From positions 1 to 6,910 of the forward strand of contig CAJQQW010000446.1 of the NCBI GenBank assembly GCA_905480565.1: 6,910 nt of DNA, in the 5' to 3' direction. A program made the position numbers and the translations under genes. The notes beneath the pieces were generated by a model. The model searched no databases, was not told the origin of the DNA, and worked only from the letters and a program-made list of their open reading frames with translations. This document shows positions 1 to 6,344 of this stretch, one piece after another (position 1 is the first letter of the stretch; each line of letters begins with the position of its first letter). The DNA comes from an uncultured Halioglobus sp. GTDB lineage: Bacteria > Pseudomonadota > Gammaproteobacteria > Pseudomonadales > Halieaceae.

Positions 1-1948
1 TGGCGGTAGCGTTCTCGCCGTTGGCATCGCAGGTGTTGTACCGATTAGCCGGAGGTGGACCAATCGGGGGTTGGCTCGGATCTGTGCAGGGCACTGTTCC
101 GTCGGTAAATTCAACTTCCGCATAAGTAAAGGCGGCGTAAACCGTCCAGGCATCAGTGACCAGCATACGGAAGTCTGCCTCCACGCCTTTTTGCTCTGCT
201 TCATCGACGTTCACAAAGGGCGCGTTGGTGATGACTTGTACTTGTCCGGTCACAGTATTGTAGGCTTCAAAGTTGACGGGCACCTGATAATCATCGTAAC
301 GACCGTAAAACACGGCTGCGGTGTAGCGGGCACGGCCGTCCATCAAATCGCCTTTTACACCAATTTCAAAGCTGTCGACTGTCTCGCCGGCGTAACTATT
401 GAACTCCGGTGAAAAAGAACCATCGATGTCGAAGTTAGCCGCGCCGGGGCGGTAACCCCGATCAATGCTCGCGTACAGGTTAACCGAATCGCTGAGGTCG
501 TATTGTAGTTTGACGGTTCCAGTTACCTCATCCTCGTCGATCGTATCTTTCAGCGTGCAGGGGCTGGCAGGAATGGGACACGGGAAAACATCAGTGAAAA
601 CAGCCGCAGGGTCGGTGATATCTCCTCCGGGCAATAACTCAGAGCCAAGCCAAAAATCTCCCGCGATCGTGTTAGAGCTATCCTGATCAAACTTGTTATA
701 GCGCAGACCGACAATCAGGTTCAAATCATCCGTGAGGTCGAACGTATTATGGGTAAATACGGCCCACGTTTTGCTGTCGATAGGAATGTCAAACGTTAGC
801 AGGAAAACGCCGCCATCAGCCTGACGATTGACATCTGTTCCCACATCCGTCTGGCTCTGTGCCTCGCTATAATACCCGCCGACCGACCAGTCCCAACGAT
901 CAAAGGCATTACCAGATACTCTGAGCTCTGTCTGGTATGACTTCAGGTCGTCACCAAAATCAGTATCCAGAAAAAGATTAGTCTCTGGAAGATCAGTATT
1001 GTCCTGATCGGTTTCGCTTTTGGTATGGGTATCCAGGTAGCCCGCAAAAAAACTGATGTCAATATCATTGACCATCCAGTCAAGATGCAACGTGCCGAGG
1101 TAATCTTCCTTTTTTTGAATTTTGCTTGGCGCGTCGGCAATCGCCTTTAAATCGCCTGCGTCAAAATCGTAGTTGGCTATGCTCGGATCTAGCGTTTCAA
1201 CCACCCGATATGTATCGGAATTTTTCGACTCGGTGTAAGTGAAACCCGCCTTGGCAGAAAAGTTTTCCGTCGGCTGCCAGAGCACCTTGGCGCGAGCGCC
1301 ATCGCGGCTGCGTTCTTCATCTTTATTACGCACTACATTATCAACACCGGTCTCACGATCATCGCTCAAGCCCGCGACCCGAAGTGCCAGGGTTTCAGTG
1401 AGGGTAAAGTTCAAGCCACCCTGTACATTATAGCCCTGTGGGTCAGCCTGATAGCTCGCCTGCACATTGCCATTAAAGCCATCGAAGTTAGGATCCTGTG
1501 TGTTTAATATCAGCGCACCGCCCGGCGAGGGTTGTCCGTAAAGTGTGCCCTGCGGACCCTTAAGAATTTGAACGCTCGCTATATCGAACAGGCTGGACAG
1601 TGCCACTGCTGCCTGCGAGGCCGTCCAATAATCGTCCAGGTAAGTACCCACCCGTGACGGGTTGCTTTGCTGTTGAAAGGTTCCTACGCCGCGCAGGCCC
1701 ACGCCGACATTCGTGTCGCCCTCGTAGCGCACTTCAAGACCGGTGGTGAGTCGATTAAGCTCGTCTGCCTGGAATACCGAGAACTCCTGTAACTCCTCGG
1801 CACCGATCACGGTCACTGCCAGAGGCGCCTCGATCAGTGATTCCGGTTTCTTCTGGGCTGTTACGATTACCTCCTCTAACACCGCGGAGTAGGCCGGACC
1901 GACCCCCACAAAAAATGCAAGGGCTGACAGCTGCGATAGACGTTTCAT
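1..1948 (-). CDS. TonB-dependent outer-membrane receptor (3' end outside window)
   Basis: Reading down from ATG at 1946-1948, the minus strand is open for 649 codons to the left edge with no stop, so the C-terminus is missing. Family members are commonly 700-850 residues. A signal peptide is visible at about residues 1-21 (MKRLSQ, then a hydrophobic stretch ending in AYS). A TonB box, EEVIVTAQKK, follows at 25-34. The plug domain holds the family motif around 125-144 (SVQILKGPQGTLYG, then a GG pair), after which come alternating beta-barrel strands and acidic loops. Two closely spaced cysteine pairs (C457/C464 and C621/C640) probably form extracellular loop disulfides. The start is supported by AAAGGAG at 1956-1962, 7 nt from the ATG. 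The protein would bind a substrate at the cell surface and import it using TonB-ExbBD energy. The ligand could be a siderophore or an organic nutrient. The catabolic neighbours favour a nutrient, but that is inference. Confidence 0.95.
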   Translation of the reverse strand, partial: MKRLSQLSALAFFVGVGPAYSAVLEEVIVTAQKKPESLIEAPLAVTVIGAEELQEFSVFQADELNRLTTGLEVRYEGDTNVGVGLRGVGTFQQQSNPSRVGTYLDDYWTASQAAVALSSLFDIASVQILKGPQGTLYGQPSPGGALILNTQDPNFDGFNGNVQASYQADPQGYNVQGGLNFTLTETLALRVAGLSDDRETGVDNVVRNKDEERSRDGARAKVLWQPTENFSAKAGFTYTESKNSDTYRVVETLDPSIANYDFDAGDLKAIADAPSKIQKKEDYLGTLHLDWMVNDIDISFFAGYLDTHTKSETDQDNTDLPETNLFLDTDFGDDLKSYQTELRVSGNAFDRWDWSVGGYYSEAQSQTDVGTDVNRQADGGVFLLTFDIPIDSKTWAVFTHNTFDLTDDLNLIVGLRYNKFDQDSSNTIAGDFWLGSELLPGGDITDPAAVFTDVFPCPIPASPCTLKDTIDEDEVTGTVKLQYDLSDSVNLYASIDRGYRPGAANFDIDGSFSPEFNSYAGETVDSFEIGVKGDLMDGRARYTAAVFYGRYDDYQVPVNFEAYNTVTGQVQVITNAPFVNVDEAEQKGVEADFRMLVTDAWTVYAAFTYAEVEFTDGTVPCTDPSQPPIGPPPANRYNTCDANGENATA

Positions 1949-2243
1949 GGCAAAACTCCTTTGCTCTTATCTTCTTTATTATGTTTGCAGCACACTCAAC
2001 GGCACTGCTATTCTTCCTGAACGATTTCAGTTTAGCCAACCTCATTGTAAGTTCCAGAGAAAAACGCGGTAAAATTACAAAAGCGGCATGTTTACAACAA
2101 AAAACCCCCATGCCACGGGTTCTTCGTACCATTCCGAGACCTCCCGACAACCCCTGCTCCGTCTGGAAACAGAGCCGCTCATGCCGAACATCTTACGCAC
2201 TCATTTCCCATCGCTCGCATAACCCGAGCGCCAACCTGGTCAT
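1949..2243 (-). other. Intergenic leader between LLM oxidoreductase and receptor
   Basis: This 295-nt stretch separates the stop of the LLM oxidoreductase from the start of the receptor. It holds the receptor's Shine-Dalgarno sequence and a weak terminator-like hairpin followed by six T (minus strand, 2099-2121). No convincing -35/-10 pair was found: a lone CATAAT at 1978-1983 has no matching -35 box. No persuasive small gene was seen on either strand. The length is enough for the receptor to have its own promoter. Confidence 0.4.
2099..2121 (-). terminator. Candidate weak Rho-independent terminator after the LLM oxidoreductase
   Basis: Read on the minus strand, AACCCGTGGCATGGGGG can fold into a short stem (CCCGT with ATGGG, including a G-U pair, and a GGC loop) followed directly by TTTTTT. 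It lies about 120 nt past the stop of the LLM oxidoreductase and upstream of the receptor. The stem is only about five pairs, so efficiency is doubtful. If real, it separates receptor transcription from the upstream enzymes. Confidence 0.35.
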
Positions 2244-3218
2244 TTACAGTGCTTGCATGACCTTACTCGAGTAAAGCTCGAGGCTTTTCCAGGCGACATC
2301 CAGCGGCATGCCGCCGCACAGCGGCGAGAGATTGATGGAGCCTTTTTGTCGCACACGCTCGACGGCCTGGCTGGGCGATAGAAAGCAGTACTTTCCCTCT
2401 TCCCTCAGTGTCGATAGATCGATGGCCGAGGATTCAGCATAGGCCCGTCGTGTAGGATGCCGCCACCGCCCATAAGCCTGCGCATCGTAAAGGAGATATT
2501 TGCCATAATGCGCCCAGTCGCGATCAGGGTCATCGGACACAAGGGTCAGACTGGGCTCTCGAGGGAAGATCACCCCGCCCTGCTGAAATCCATGGGTATC
2601 ACATGCAGCGTTGTAAGCACTTTCCAGCGCGGGATCATCAATCGCGGGGGCGAAGAAAAGGCCAAAGCGCGCTGCACGTCGCGCTGCAGCAACACTGTTG
2701 CCACCGATACACAGCAATGCCCGTGCCTGACGTTTCGGCACAGGGTTGAGCTTCGTCTGCATACCGTTGTGGCTAAAATACTCGCCTTTCCAGGCTTGTA
2801 ACAGCACCCCGATTTTTTCATCCATGATGGAGCCACGGCGGGCCCAGTCAACTCCCAGGGTCCGATACTCACTTTCCCGGTAACCCAATCCAGCTACCGC
2901 CATAAAACGTCCCTGAGACAATAAATCCAGCACAGCGACATCCTCCGCAACTCTTATCGGATCATGCAGGGGCAGTAACAGCGCACTGACGCTGAGCCGG
3001 ATATTGGAGGTAGCCTGTGCAGCTGCCATCGCCAGCATCATAGGCGAAGACAGGAAACCGTCTTCCGTGTTGTGGTGTTCAGAAAAACCGACCACGGATA
3101 AGCCGGCCTCGTCCGCCCACTTAACCATTTCGAGGCAACCCTGATAGCGAGCCTCCTGACTATCAGGGCATTCTGGCGAGCGCCGCATATCAAACTGCAA
3201 TACTGTCTGTGCGCTCAT
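2244..3218 (-). CDS. LLM-class (luciferase-like) flavin-dependent oxidoreductase
   Basis: The gene encodes 324 residues, a normal length for bacterial luciferase-like monooxygenases, which are cytoplasmic TIM barrels using FMN or F420. Visible family marks are the early strand VLQFDMR, GFSEHH at 44-49, the block LPLHDPIRVAEDVAVLDLLS at 82-101, then QGRF with AVAGLGYRESEY to about 118. The flavin-phosphate-side segment CIGGNSVAAARRAARFG lies near 170-186, and the C-terminal PLCGGMP...WKSLELYSSKV block is typical of one large LLM subgroup. A typical role is oxygenation or hydride transfer on a small organic substrate, with reduced flavin supplied by a partner reductase. The ATG is preceded by a modest AGGG (3228-3231) with a 9-nt gap. 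It lies 81 nt downstream of the nicotinamide-dependent oxidoreductase gene and is probably cotranscribed with it. The exact reaction is unknown. Confidence 0.9.
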   Translation of the reverse strand: MSAQTVLQFDMRRSPECPDSQEARYQGCLEMVKWADEAGLSVVGFSEHHNTEDGFLSSPMMLAMAAAQATSNIRLSVSALLLPLHDPIRVAEDVAVLDLLSQGRFMAVAGLGYRESEYRTLGVDWARRGSIMDEKIGVLLQAWKGEYFSHNGMQTKLNPVPKRQARALLCIGGNSVAAARRAARFGLFFAPAIDDPALESAYNAACDTHGFQQGGVIFPREPSLTLVSDDPDRDWAHYGKYLLYDAQAYGRWRHPTRRAYAESSAIDLSTLREEGKYCFLSPSQAVERVRQKGSINLSPLCGGMPLDVAWKSLELYSSKVMQAL

Positions 3219-3264
3219 ATTAAAGAGCCCTGCATAACAAAACGAACTATTAATACAGTCGCAC

Positions 3265-3282
3265 GGGCTGCCGGCTCAGCCC
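3265..3282 (-). other. Hairpin in the gap between the reductase and LLM genes
   Basis: A perfect 6-bp inverted repeat, GGGCTG/CAGCCC, with a 6-nt loop (AGCCGG on the minus strand) lies 17 nt after the stop codon of the upstream reductase gene. No T-run follows, so it is not a classical terminator. It could stabilise or process the mRNA between the two genes, or be chance in GC-rich sequence. Confidence 0.3.
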
Positions 3283-3299
3283 TGCGTCCCCAACACACG

Positions 3300-4379
3300 C
3301 TAAGCGTTTGCCTTCATACTGTGTGTTCCCATACACCCTGTAATCATGGGCAAGTCCAGAAAAGTCTTAATGCCTGGATTCTCCGCCTGACAAACCGCCT
3401 CAATCGCGTTCACACAGTGAAACCCGGTGGTGCTCATGCCGATCGCAGTATGTTCCTCCTGCGGTAAGTCCGACGGAAACGCAACATCGACATGAAAGCT
3501 GACGTCGCCCTCAATTTTGATGCGCCAACCCGACGTCCGCGGGATATCCATTTTTTCCTGCAGGCAATTTTGTTCTATATCGTCCATCAGCCAAACCTGC
3601 TCCTGAACAATCTCTGTGCCCTCCCGAGTTCGACCGATATGCACATAATTATTCAGTGCTATTGTGTCCTTCTCAATAATTCCTGCGGCCGTCTCAATAT
3701 CCTGATTCGCCAAAATATAGTTGTGCCTGGCCTCATATTCAATCACCTCGGAGCCCAGTCCCTCGGCGATCATATCAATGGGCTCGTTCCAGAAACTGAC
3801 CAACATATCCTTGATCGGATTGTTGTCTGCCTCCTCCGGCGTTTTTCCCAGGTTCATCAATTCGCGCACCACACCCTCGGAGGCGTAGTGGCGACAATCA
3901 CCGTATTCTGACATCGTGATTCGATCTATTCGATTACACCACCCGGTAAAGGTCAGGGGGAATCGCTCGGCAATACCGCCAGGATTGCAGCCAGAGGCGT
4001 GGAGATTTACCTGACCCTCGGTGCAGGCCGACTGAATTTTATCCGCCGCCTCTTTATCTTGTGTGAACGGAAACCAATACGGACACGGTGTCACGATGTG
4101 CTTGCCGGAGCGTAAAATACGGCACATTTCATCCACGTCCCAGGGCATGGGGCAATACAGTACGCAGTCTGCATCCATTGAAATTATCGCGTCGATATCC
4201 TGGGTCGCCATGACGCCAGTCTTTTCACCCTCCACCAGATCGCCGGCATCCTTGCCCGCCTTCTCATCGCTATAGACCTTAACGCCGACCAGCTCCAGTT
4301 TTGGATGACGGATAATGCCCTTTAGAGACGCGGTACCGGCTACCCCGGTAGCCCACTGTATTACCCTGTATTTATTCAT
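3300..4379 (-). CDS. NAD(P)-dependent oxidoreductase, dihydrodipicolinate reductase / diaminopentanoate dehydrogenase-like
   Basis: The 359-residue protein begins with a Rossmann strand and dinucleotide loop, YRVIQWATGVAGTASL at 4-19 (core TGVAG). The block HPKLELVGVKVYSDEKAGKD follows at 25-44, then ADCVLYCPMPWDVDEMC at 70-86, and NLHASGCNPGGIAERFP at 125-141. This order matches the family whose N-terminal half resembles DapB and whose C-terminal half resembles 2,4-diaminopentanoate dehydrogenase. Members are often annotated as dihydrodipicolinate reductase but generally lie outside lysine biosynthesis. The residue before TG is Ala at position 10, where Gly is usual (WGTG). The start is firm: AGGAG at 4385-4389 sits 5 nt from ATG, 3' of a good promoter. 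It is the first gene after an operator-like palindrome, so it is probably inducible. The substrate is unknown. A catabolic step on a carbonyl or amine compound is the likely role, by inference. Confidence 0.85.
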   Translation of the reverse strand: MNKYRVIQWATGVAGTASLKGIIRHPKLELVGVKVYSDEKAGKDAGDLVEGEKTGVMATQDIDAIISMDADCVLYCPMPWDVDEMCRILRSGKHIVTPCPYWFPFTQDKEAADKIQSACTEGQVNLHASGCNPGGIAERFPLTFTGWCNRIDRITMSEYGDCRHYASEGVVRELMNLGKTPEEADNNPIKDMLVSFWNEPIDMIAEGLGSEVIEYEARHNYILANQDIETAAGIIEKDTIALNNYVHIGRTREGTEIVQEQVWLMDDIEQNCLQEKMDIPRTSGWRIKIEGDVSFHVDVAFPSDLPQEEHTAIGMSTTGFHCVNAIEAVCQAENPGIKTFLDLPMITGCMGTHSMKANA

Positions 4380-4433
4380 GTTATCTCCTGGTTCATAAAT
4401 ATATGGCCGGTCAATCCACGTCGCACACAGGCC

Positions 4434-4461
4434 GTTATATTAAAACTAACACATGTGTCAG
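4434..4461 (-). promoter_or_regulatory. Sigma70-like promoter for the reductase gene
   Basis: On the minus strand, CTGACA (4456-4461; five of six match TTGACA) is followed after 16 bp by TATAAC (4434-4439; five of six match TATAAT). Transcription would start near 4427, giving a leader of about 47 nt that carries the AGGAG ribosome site of the gene starting at 4379. Its -35 box lies within the palindrome at 4443-4464, which implies control by a protein bound there. Confidence 0.7.
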
Positions 4462-4464
4462 TTT
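4443..4464. promoter_or_regulatory. 22-bp operator-like palindrome overlapping the promoter
   Basis: The left half AAACTAACACA and right half TGTGTCAGTTT are reverse complements at 10 of 11 pairs; the single mismatch is 4448/4459. The inner core ACACATGTGT is perfect. Symmetry of this size and style is typical of TetR-family operators. The site covers the -35 box and most of the spacer of the promoter at 4434-4461, so a bound dimer should block RNA polymerase. It also lies about 48 nt before a broken TetR-like gene on the plus strand, the usual arrangement for an autoregulated divergent repressor. Confidence 0.7.
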
Positions 4465-4511
4465 ACATGCGCATTAACCATGCTACGCCATATCTGTAAT
4501 TTGATTACAAC

Positions 4512-4957
4512 GTGAATTTACAGTGCCAGGCGATCGAAGCAACGCAACAGCAATTGCTGCGCCCGGATTTTGAAGCAGTGCTACACCAAAACCTGTGTGC
4601 AAGGAAAGGCTCGTGCAATTTTGCTGGTGCCATTGGCCGATGCTGACCAGAAATCAATCGCTTCGTCTGTTCTAGCCAGGGCTACTTTGGCGCTGATGCG
4701 TCACGCAGAGCTGTAAAAGATTATCAATTACAAGACGTATAAAATGGTACTGACACTGCTGGCTCTATTTCGTGAAGGACTCGACAGCGGTGATATTATT
4801 GCCTCGCCACACCGGAAAACCTCGTGACACTGTTCATGGGTGGACTATTGGGTATGCACACCTTTGGGCAGGGCAACCAGATCGAATCAGATCGAGAGAG
4901 CACGCCTTTCGCTTGTTTATTACCCTGCTTGACCTAGGTAATTTTTCTACCACTTAA
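4512..4957 (+). pseudogene. Decayed TetR-family transcriptional regulator
   Basis: No single frame is open here, but pieces of a TetR-like protein can be read in order across three frames. A helix-1-like segment, TQQQLLRPDFEAVLHQ, lies in frame with 4512 and ends at TGA 4644. In the next frame come LARATLALMRHAEL (4672-4713), an in-frame TAA at 4714, then LLALFREGLDSGDI (4756-4797). A shift near 4803-4808 leads to TPENLVTLFMGGLLGM (4809-4856). A second shift at the GAGAGAG run (4894-4900) leads to HAFRLFITLLDLG and a stop at 4955-4957. The later pieces resemble the ligand-binding and dimerisation helices of TetR regulators. A recognisable recognition helix is missing, suggesting an internal deletion. 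It is divergent from the reductase gene across the palindrome at 4443-4464, as a local repressor would be. Assignment is by eye; the N-terminal part is the weakest. Confidence 0.55.
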
Positions 4958-5002
4958 AGTAGAGCAGCATGACGGCAAGGGTTACGAGAAAATTCGCGCT
5001 TA

Positions 5003-5032
5003 CCGCCAGCCGCCAGCCGCCAGCCGCCAGCC
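5003..5032. repeat. Heptamer tandem repeat (CCGCCAG) x4
   Basis: Four perfect head-to-tail copies of CCGCCAG run from 5003 to 5030, followed by CC as the start of a fifth, then AAAAATAA. The array lies in noncoding DNA between the broken regulator and the end of the acyl-CoA dehydrogenase gene. Such short perfect arrays usually arise by replication slippage and may vary in copy number between strains. No function is evident. Confidence 0.85.
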
Positions 5033-5067
5033 AAAAATAACTGCAACTCACGCTGCAAAGAGCAGCG
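5033..5067 (-). terminator. Candidate terminator hairpin after the acyl-CoA dehydrogenase
   Basis: On the minus strand a perfect 6-bp stem CGCTGC/GCAGCG with loop TCTTT (5051-5067) lies about 50 nt past the stop at 5117. A T5 run at 5033-5037 follows only after a 13-nt spacer, so this is not canonical. It may still mark the 3' end of the nitronate monooxygenase-like/acyl-CoA dehydrogenase transcript. Confidence 0.3.
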
Positions 5068-5116
5068 CCGTGCAGCCCAGATGACGCCTGGTCGGTCATC
5101 CCTTCTCTCGCGGCCA

Positions 5117-6331
5117 TCAGCTATTGAGGTCTCGTGCGGTCATTTTTCCCAGCTGAGACATGTGCACCTCGTCAGGACCATCGGCAATACGTGAGAAGCG
5201 CGCCAGTGTGAACACATGCGGTATGAGTGTGTCCTGACTAACGCCCATTCCGCCAAACACCTGCATGGCACGGTCAGCGACTTGCTGTGCCATATTGGGT
5301 GCCACGATCTTGACCATGCTGATATAGGGTCTAGCCGCAGTCATACCGGCGGTATCCATGACGTGAGCCGCCTGAAATGTCAGTAGCCGGGACTGTTCTA
5401 TATCGCATCTGCATCTGGCGATTTCGTGCTGTACGCTGGTTTTCTTGATCAGGGGCTCACCAAAGGCGACACGCTCCTGCGCGCGAGCACACATCAACTC
5501 AAGACAACGCTGTGCTGCGCCCACCAAACCCATTGCATACTGGAAACGTCCAGGACCCAGTCGCCCTTGAGCGATCTCAAAACCGCAGCCCTCCCCCTTG
5601 ATCATGTTGCTCGCCGGAACCCGCACGTTATCGAAGAGCAGCTCTGCCTCGCCACCCGGAGAATGTAGGCTGTCGAATACACGTAGCTCGCGCACCAGCT
5701 TTACGCCAGGGGTATCACGCGGCACCAGGATTGTTGAGTGCTGCCGGTGCCGATCATTTTCCGGATTAGACTTGCCCATGACCAACATAATTTTGCAACG
5801 CGGATTGACCGCACCTGTCGTCCACCACTTGCGACCGTTCAACACGTACTCGTCGCCGTCGCGCTTAATTTCCAGCTCCATATTGGTGGCGTCGGAGGAC
5901 GCGACCTGCGGTTCTGTCATCGCATAAGCACTGCGAATCTCTCCGGCCAGCAATGGGTTAAGCCATTGCTCCTGTTGCTCTTGCGTACCGTACTTTGCCA
6001 ACACTTCCATATTGCCGCGGTCTGGTGCATTGCAGTTGAACACACTCTGGGCCCACGTCACTTTGCTCATCGTCTCAAACAGGGGTGCGATTTCTACATT
6101 GCTGAGACCCGGGCTCCAGGGTTCATACTCCTTCGGCAAGAACAGGTTCCAGAGGCCTTCCGCCTTCGCTTTGTCCCGCAATTCGTCATACCACGGCGGT
6201 GTTTGCCACAGGTTGGCCTGGTTCAGACAAAATTCATCCCAGTCGTGCTCTCGCGGGTAAATATGCTCCACCATGAAGGCCTCAAGCCTTGCGTTTAGCT
6301 CCATCACTCTTTCACTGACTTCAAACCCCAT
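5117..6331 (-). CDS. Acyl-CoA dehydrogenase, ACAD10/11-like
   Basis: The 404-residue length fits a single-domain, cytoplasmic FAD acyl-CoA dehydrogenase, which oxidises an acyl-CoA to the trans-2-enoyl-CoA and passes electrons to electron-transfer flavoprotein. The FAD/substrate signature appears as AMTEPQVASSDATN at 137-150, followed by LNGRKWWTTGA near 164-174. The C-terminal domain contains RVAFGEPL, QVFGGMGVSQDT and RIADGPDEVH (about 381-390). The VASSDATN and ADGPDEVH forms are those of the ACAD10/ACAD11-like subgroup rather than classical short- or medium-chain enzymes. By eye, D384 falls where classical enzymes carry the catalytic Glu (YEGT). The ATG at 6329-6331 follows GAGG (6341-6344) after 9 nt. 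The gene lies 11 nt after the upstream flavoprotein gene, so the two form an operon. The acyl chain is unknown; a branched, hydroxylated or ring-derived chain is possible. Confidence 0.93.
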   Translation of the reverse strand: MGFEVSERVMELNARLEAFMVEHIYPREHDWDEFCLNQANLWQTPPWYDELRDKAKAEGLWNLFLPKEYEPWSPGLSNVEIAPLFETMSKVTWAQSVFNCNAPDRGNMEVLAKYGTQEQQEQWLNPLLAGEIRSAYAMTEPQVASSDATNMELEIKRDGDEYVLNGRKWWTTGAVNPRCKIMLVMGKSNPENDRHRQHSTILVPRDTPGVKLVRELRVFDSLHSPGGEAELLFDNVRVPASNMIKGEGCGFEIAQGRLGPGRFQYAMGLVGAAQRCLELMCARAQERVAFGEPLIKKTSVQHEIARCRCDIEQSRLLTFQAAHVMDTAGMTAARPYISMVKIVAPNMAQQVADRAMQVFGGMGVSQDTLIPHVFTLARFSRIADGPDEVHMSQLGKMTARDLNS

Positions 6332-6340
6332 AAAACACTG

Positions 6341-6344
6341 CCTC
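6341..6344 (-). promoter_or_regulatory. Shine-Dalgarno overlapping the upstream stop codon
   Basis: GAGG on the minus strand (6341-6344) is the ribosome site for the acyl-CoA dehydrogenase start at 6331 and overlaps the TGA (6343-6345) of the upstream gene. This arrangement supports translational coupling and the chosen start. Confidence 0.7.

Noticed and set aside
2072..2100. TTGTTG-17-TAATTT as a receptor promoter on the minus strand
   Set aside because: Only about three of six bases match consensus in each box; common by chance in AT-rich sequence.
2238..2262. GGTCAT/ATGACC inverted repeat around the LLM oxidoreductase stop codon
   Set aside because: Six pairs with a 13-nt loop and no T-run; too weak to call a terminator.
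1837..2274. A 145-codon plus-strand reading frame antisense to the receptor start
   Set aside because: It runs through the receptor's signal peptide region and the leader, shows no recognisable domain, and its composition looks like a shadow of the coding strand.
2266..2282. Inverted repeat CTCGAG-TAAAG-CTCGAG
   Set aside because: It lies inside the conserved C-terminal codons of the LLM oxidoreductase (ELYSSKV region) and lacks a T-run, so it is most simply coding sequence.
4772..4957. A 61-codon plus-strand reading frame starting at ATG 4772
   Set aside because: Only its last part (about 4901-4957) looks protein-like, as the final TetR-type helix. The first part overlaps better TetR-like sequence in the other frames and there is no ribosome site, so it is treated as part of the pseudogene.
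5738..6298. A 186-codon plus-strand reading frame antisense to the acyl-CoA dehydrogenase
   Set aside because: It is fully inside a well-supported gene on the other strand and has no family motif or ribosome site.
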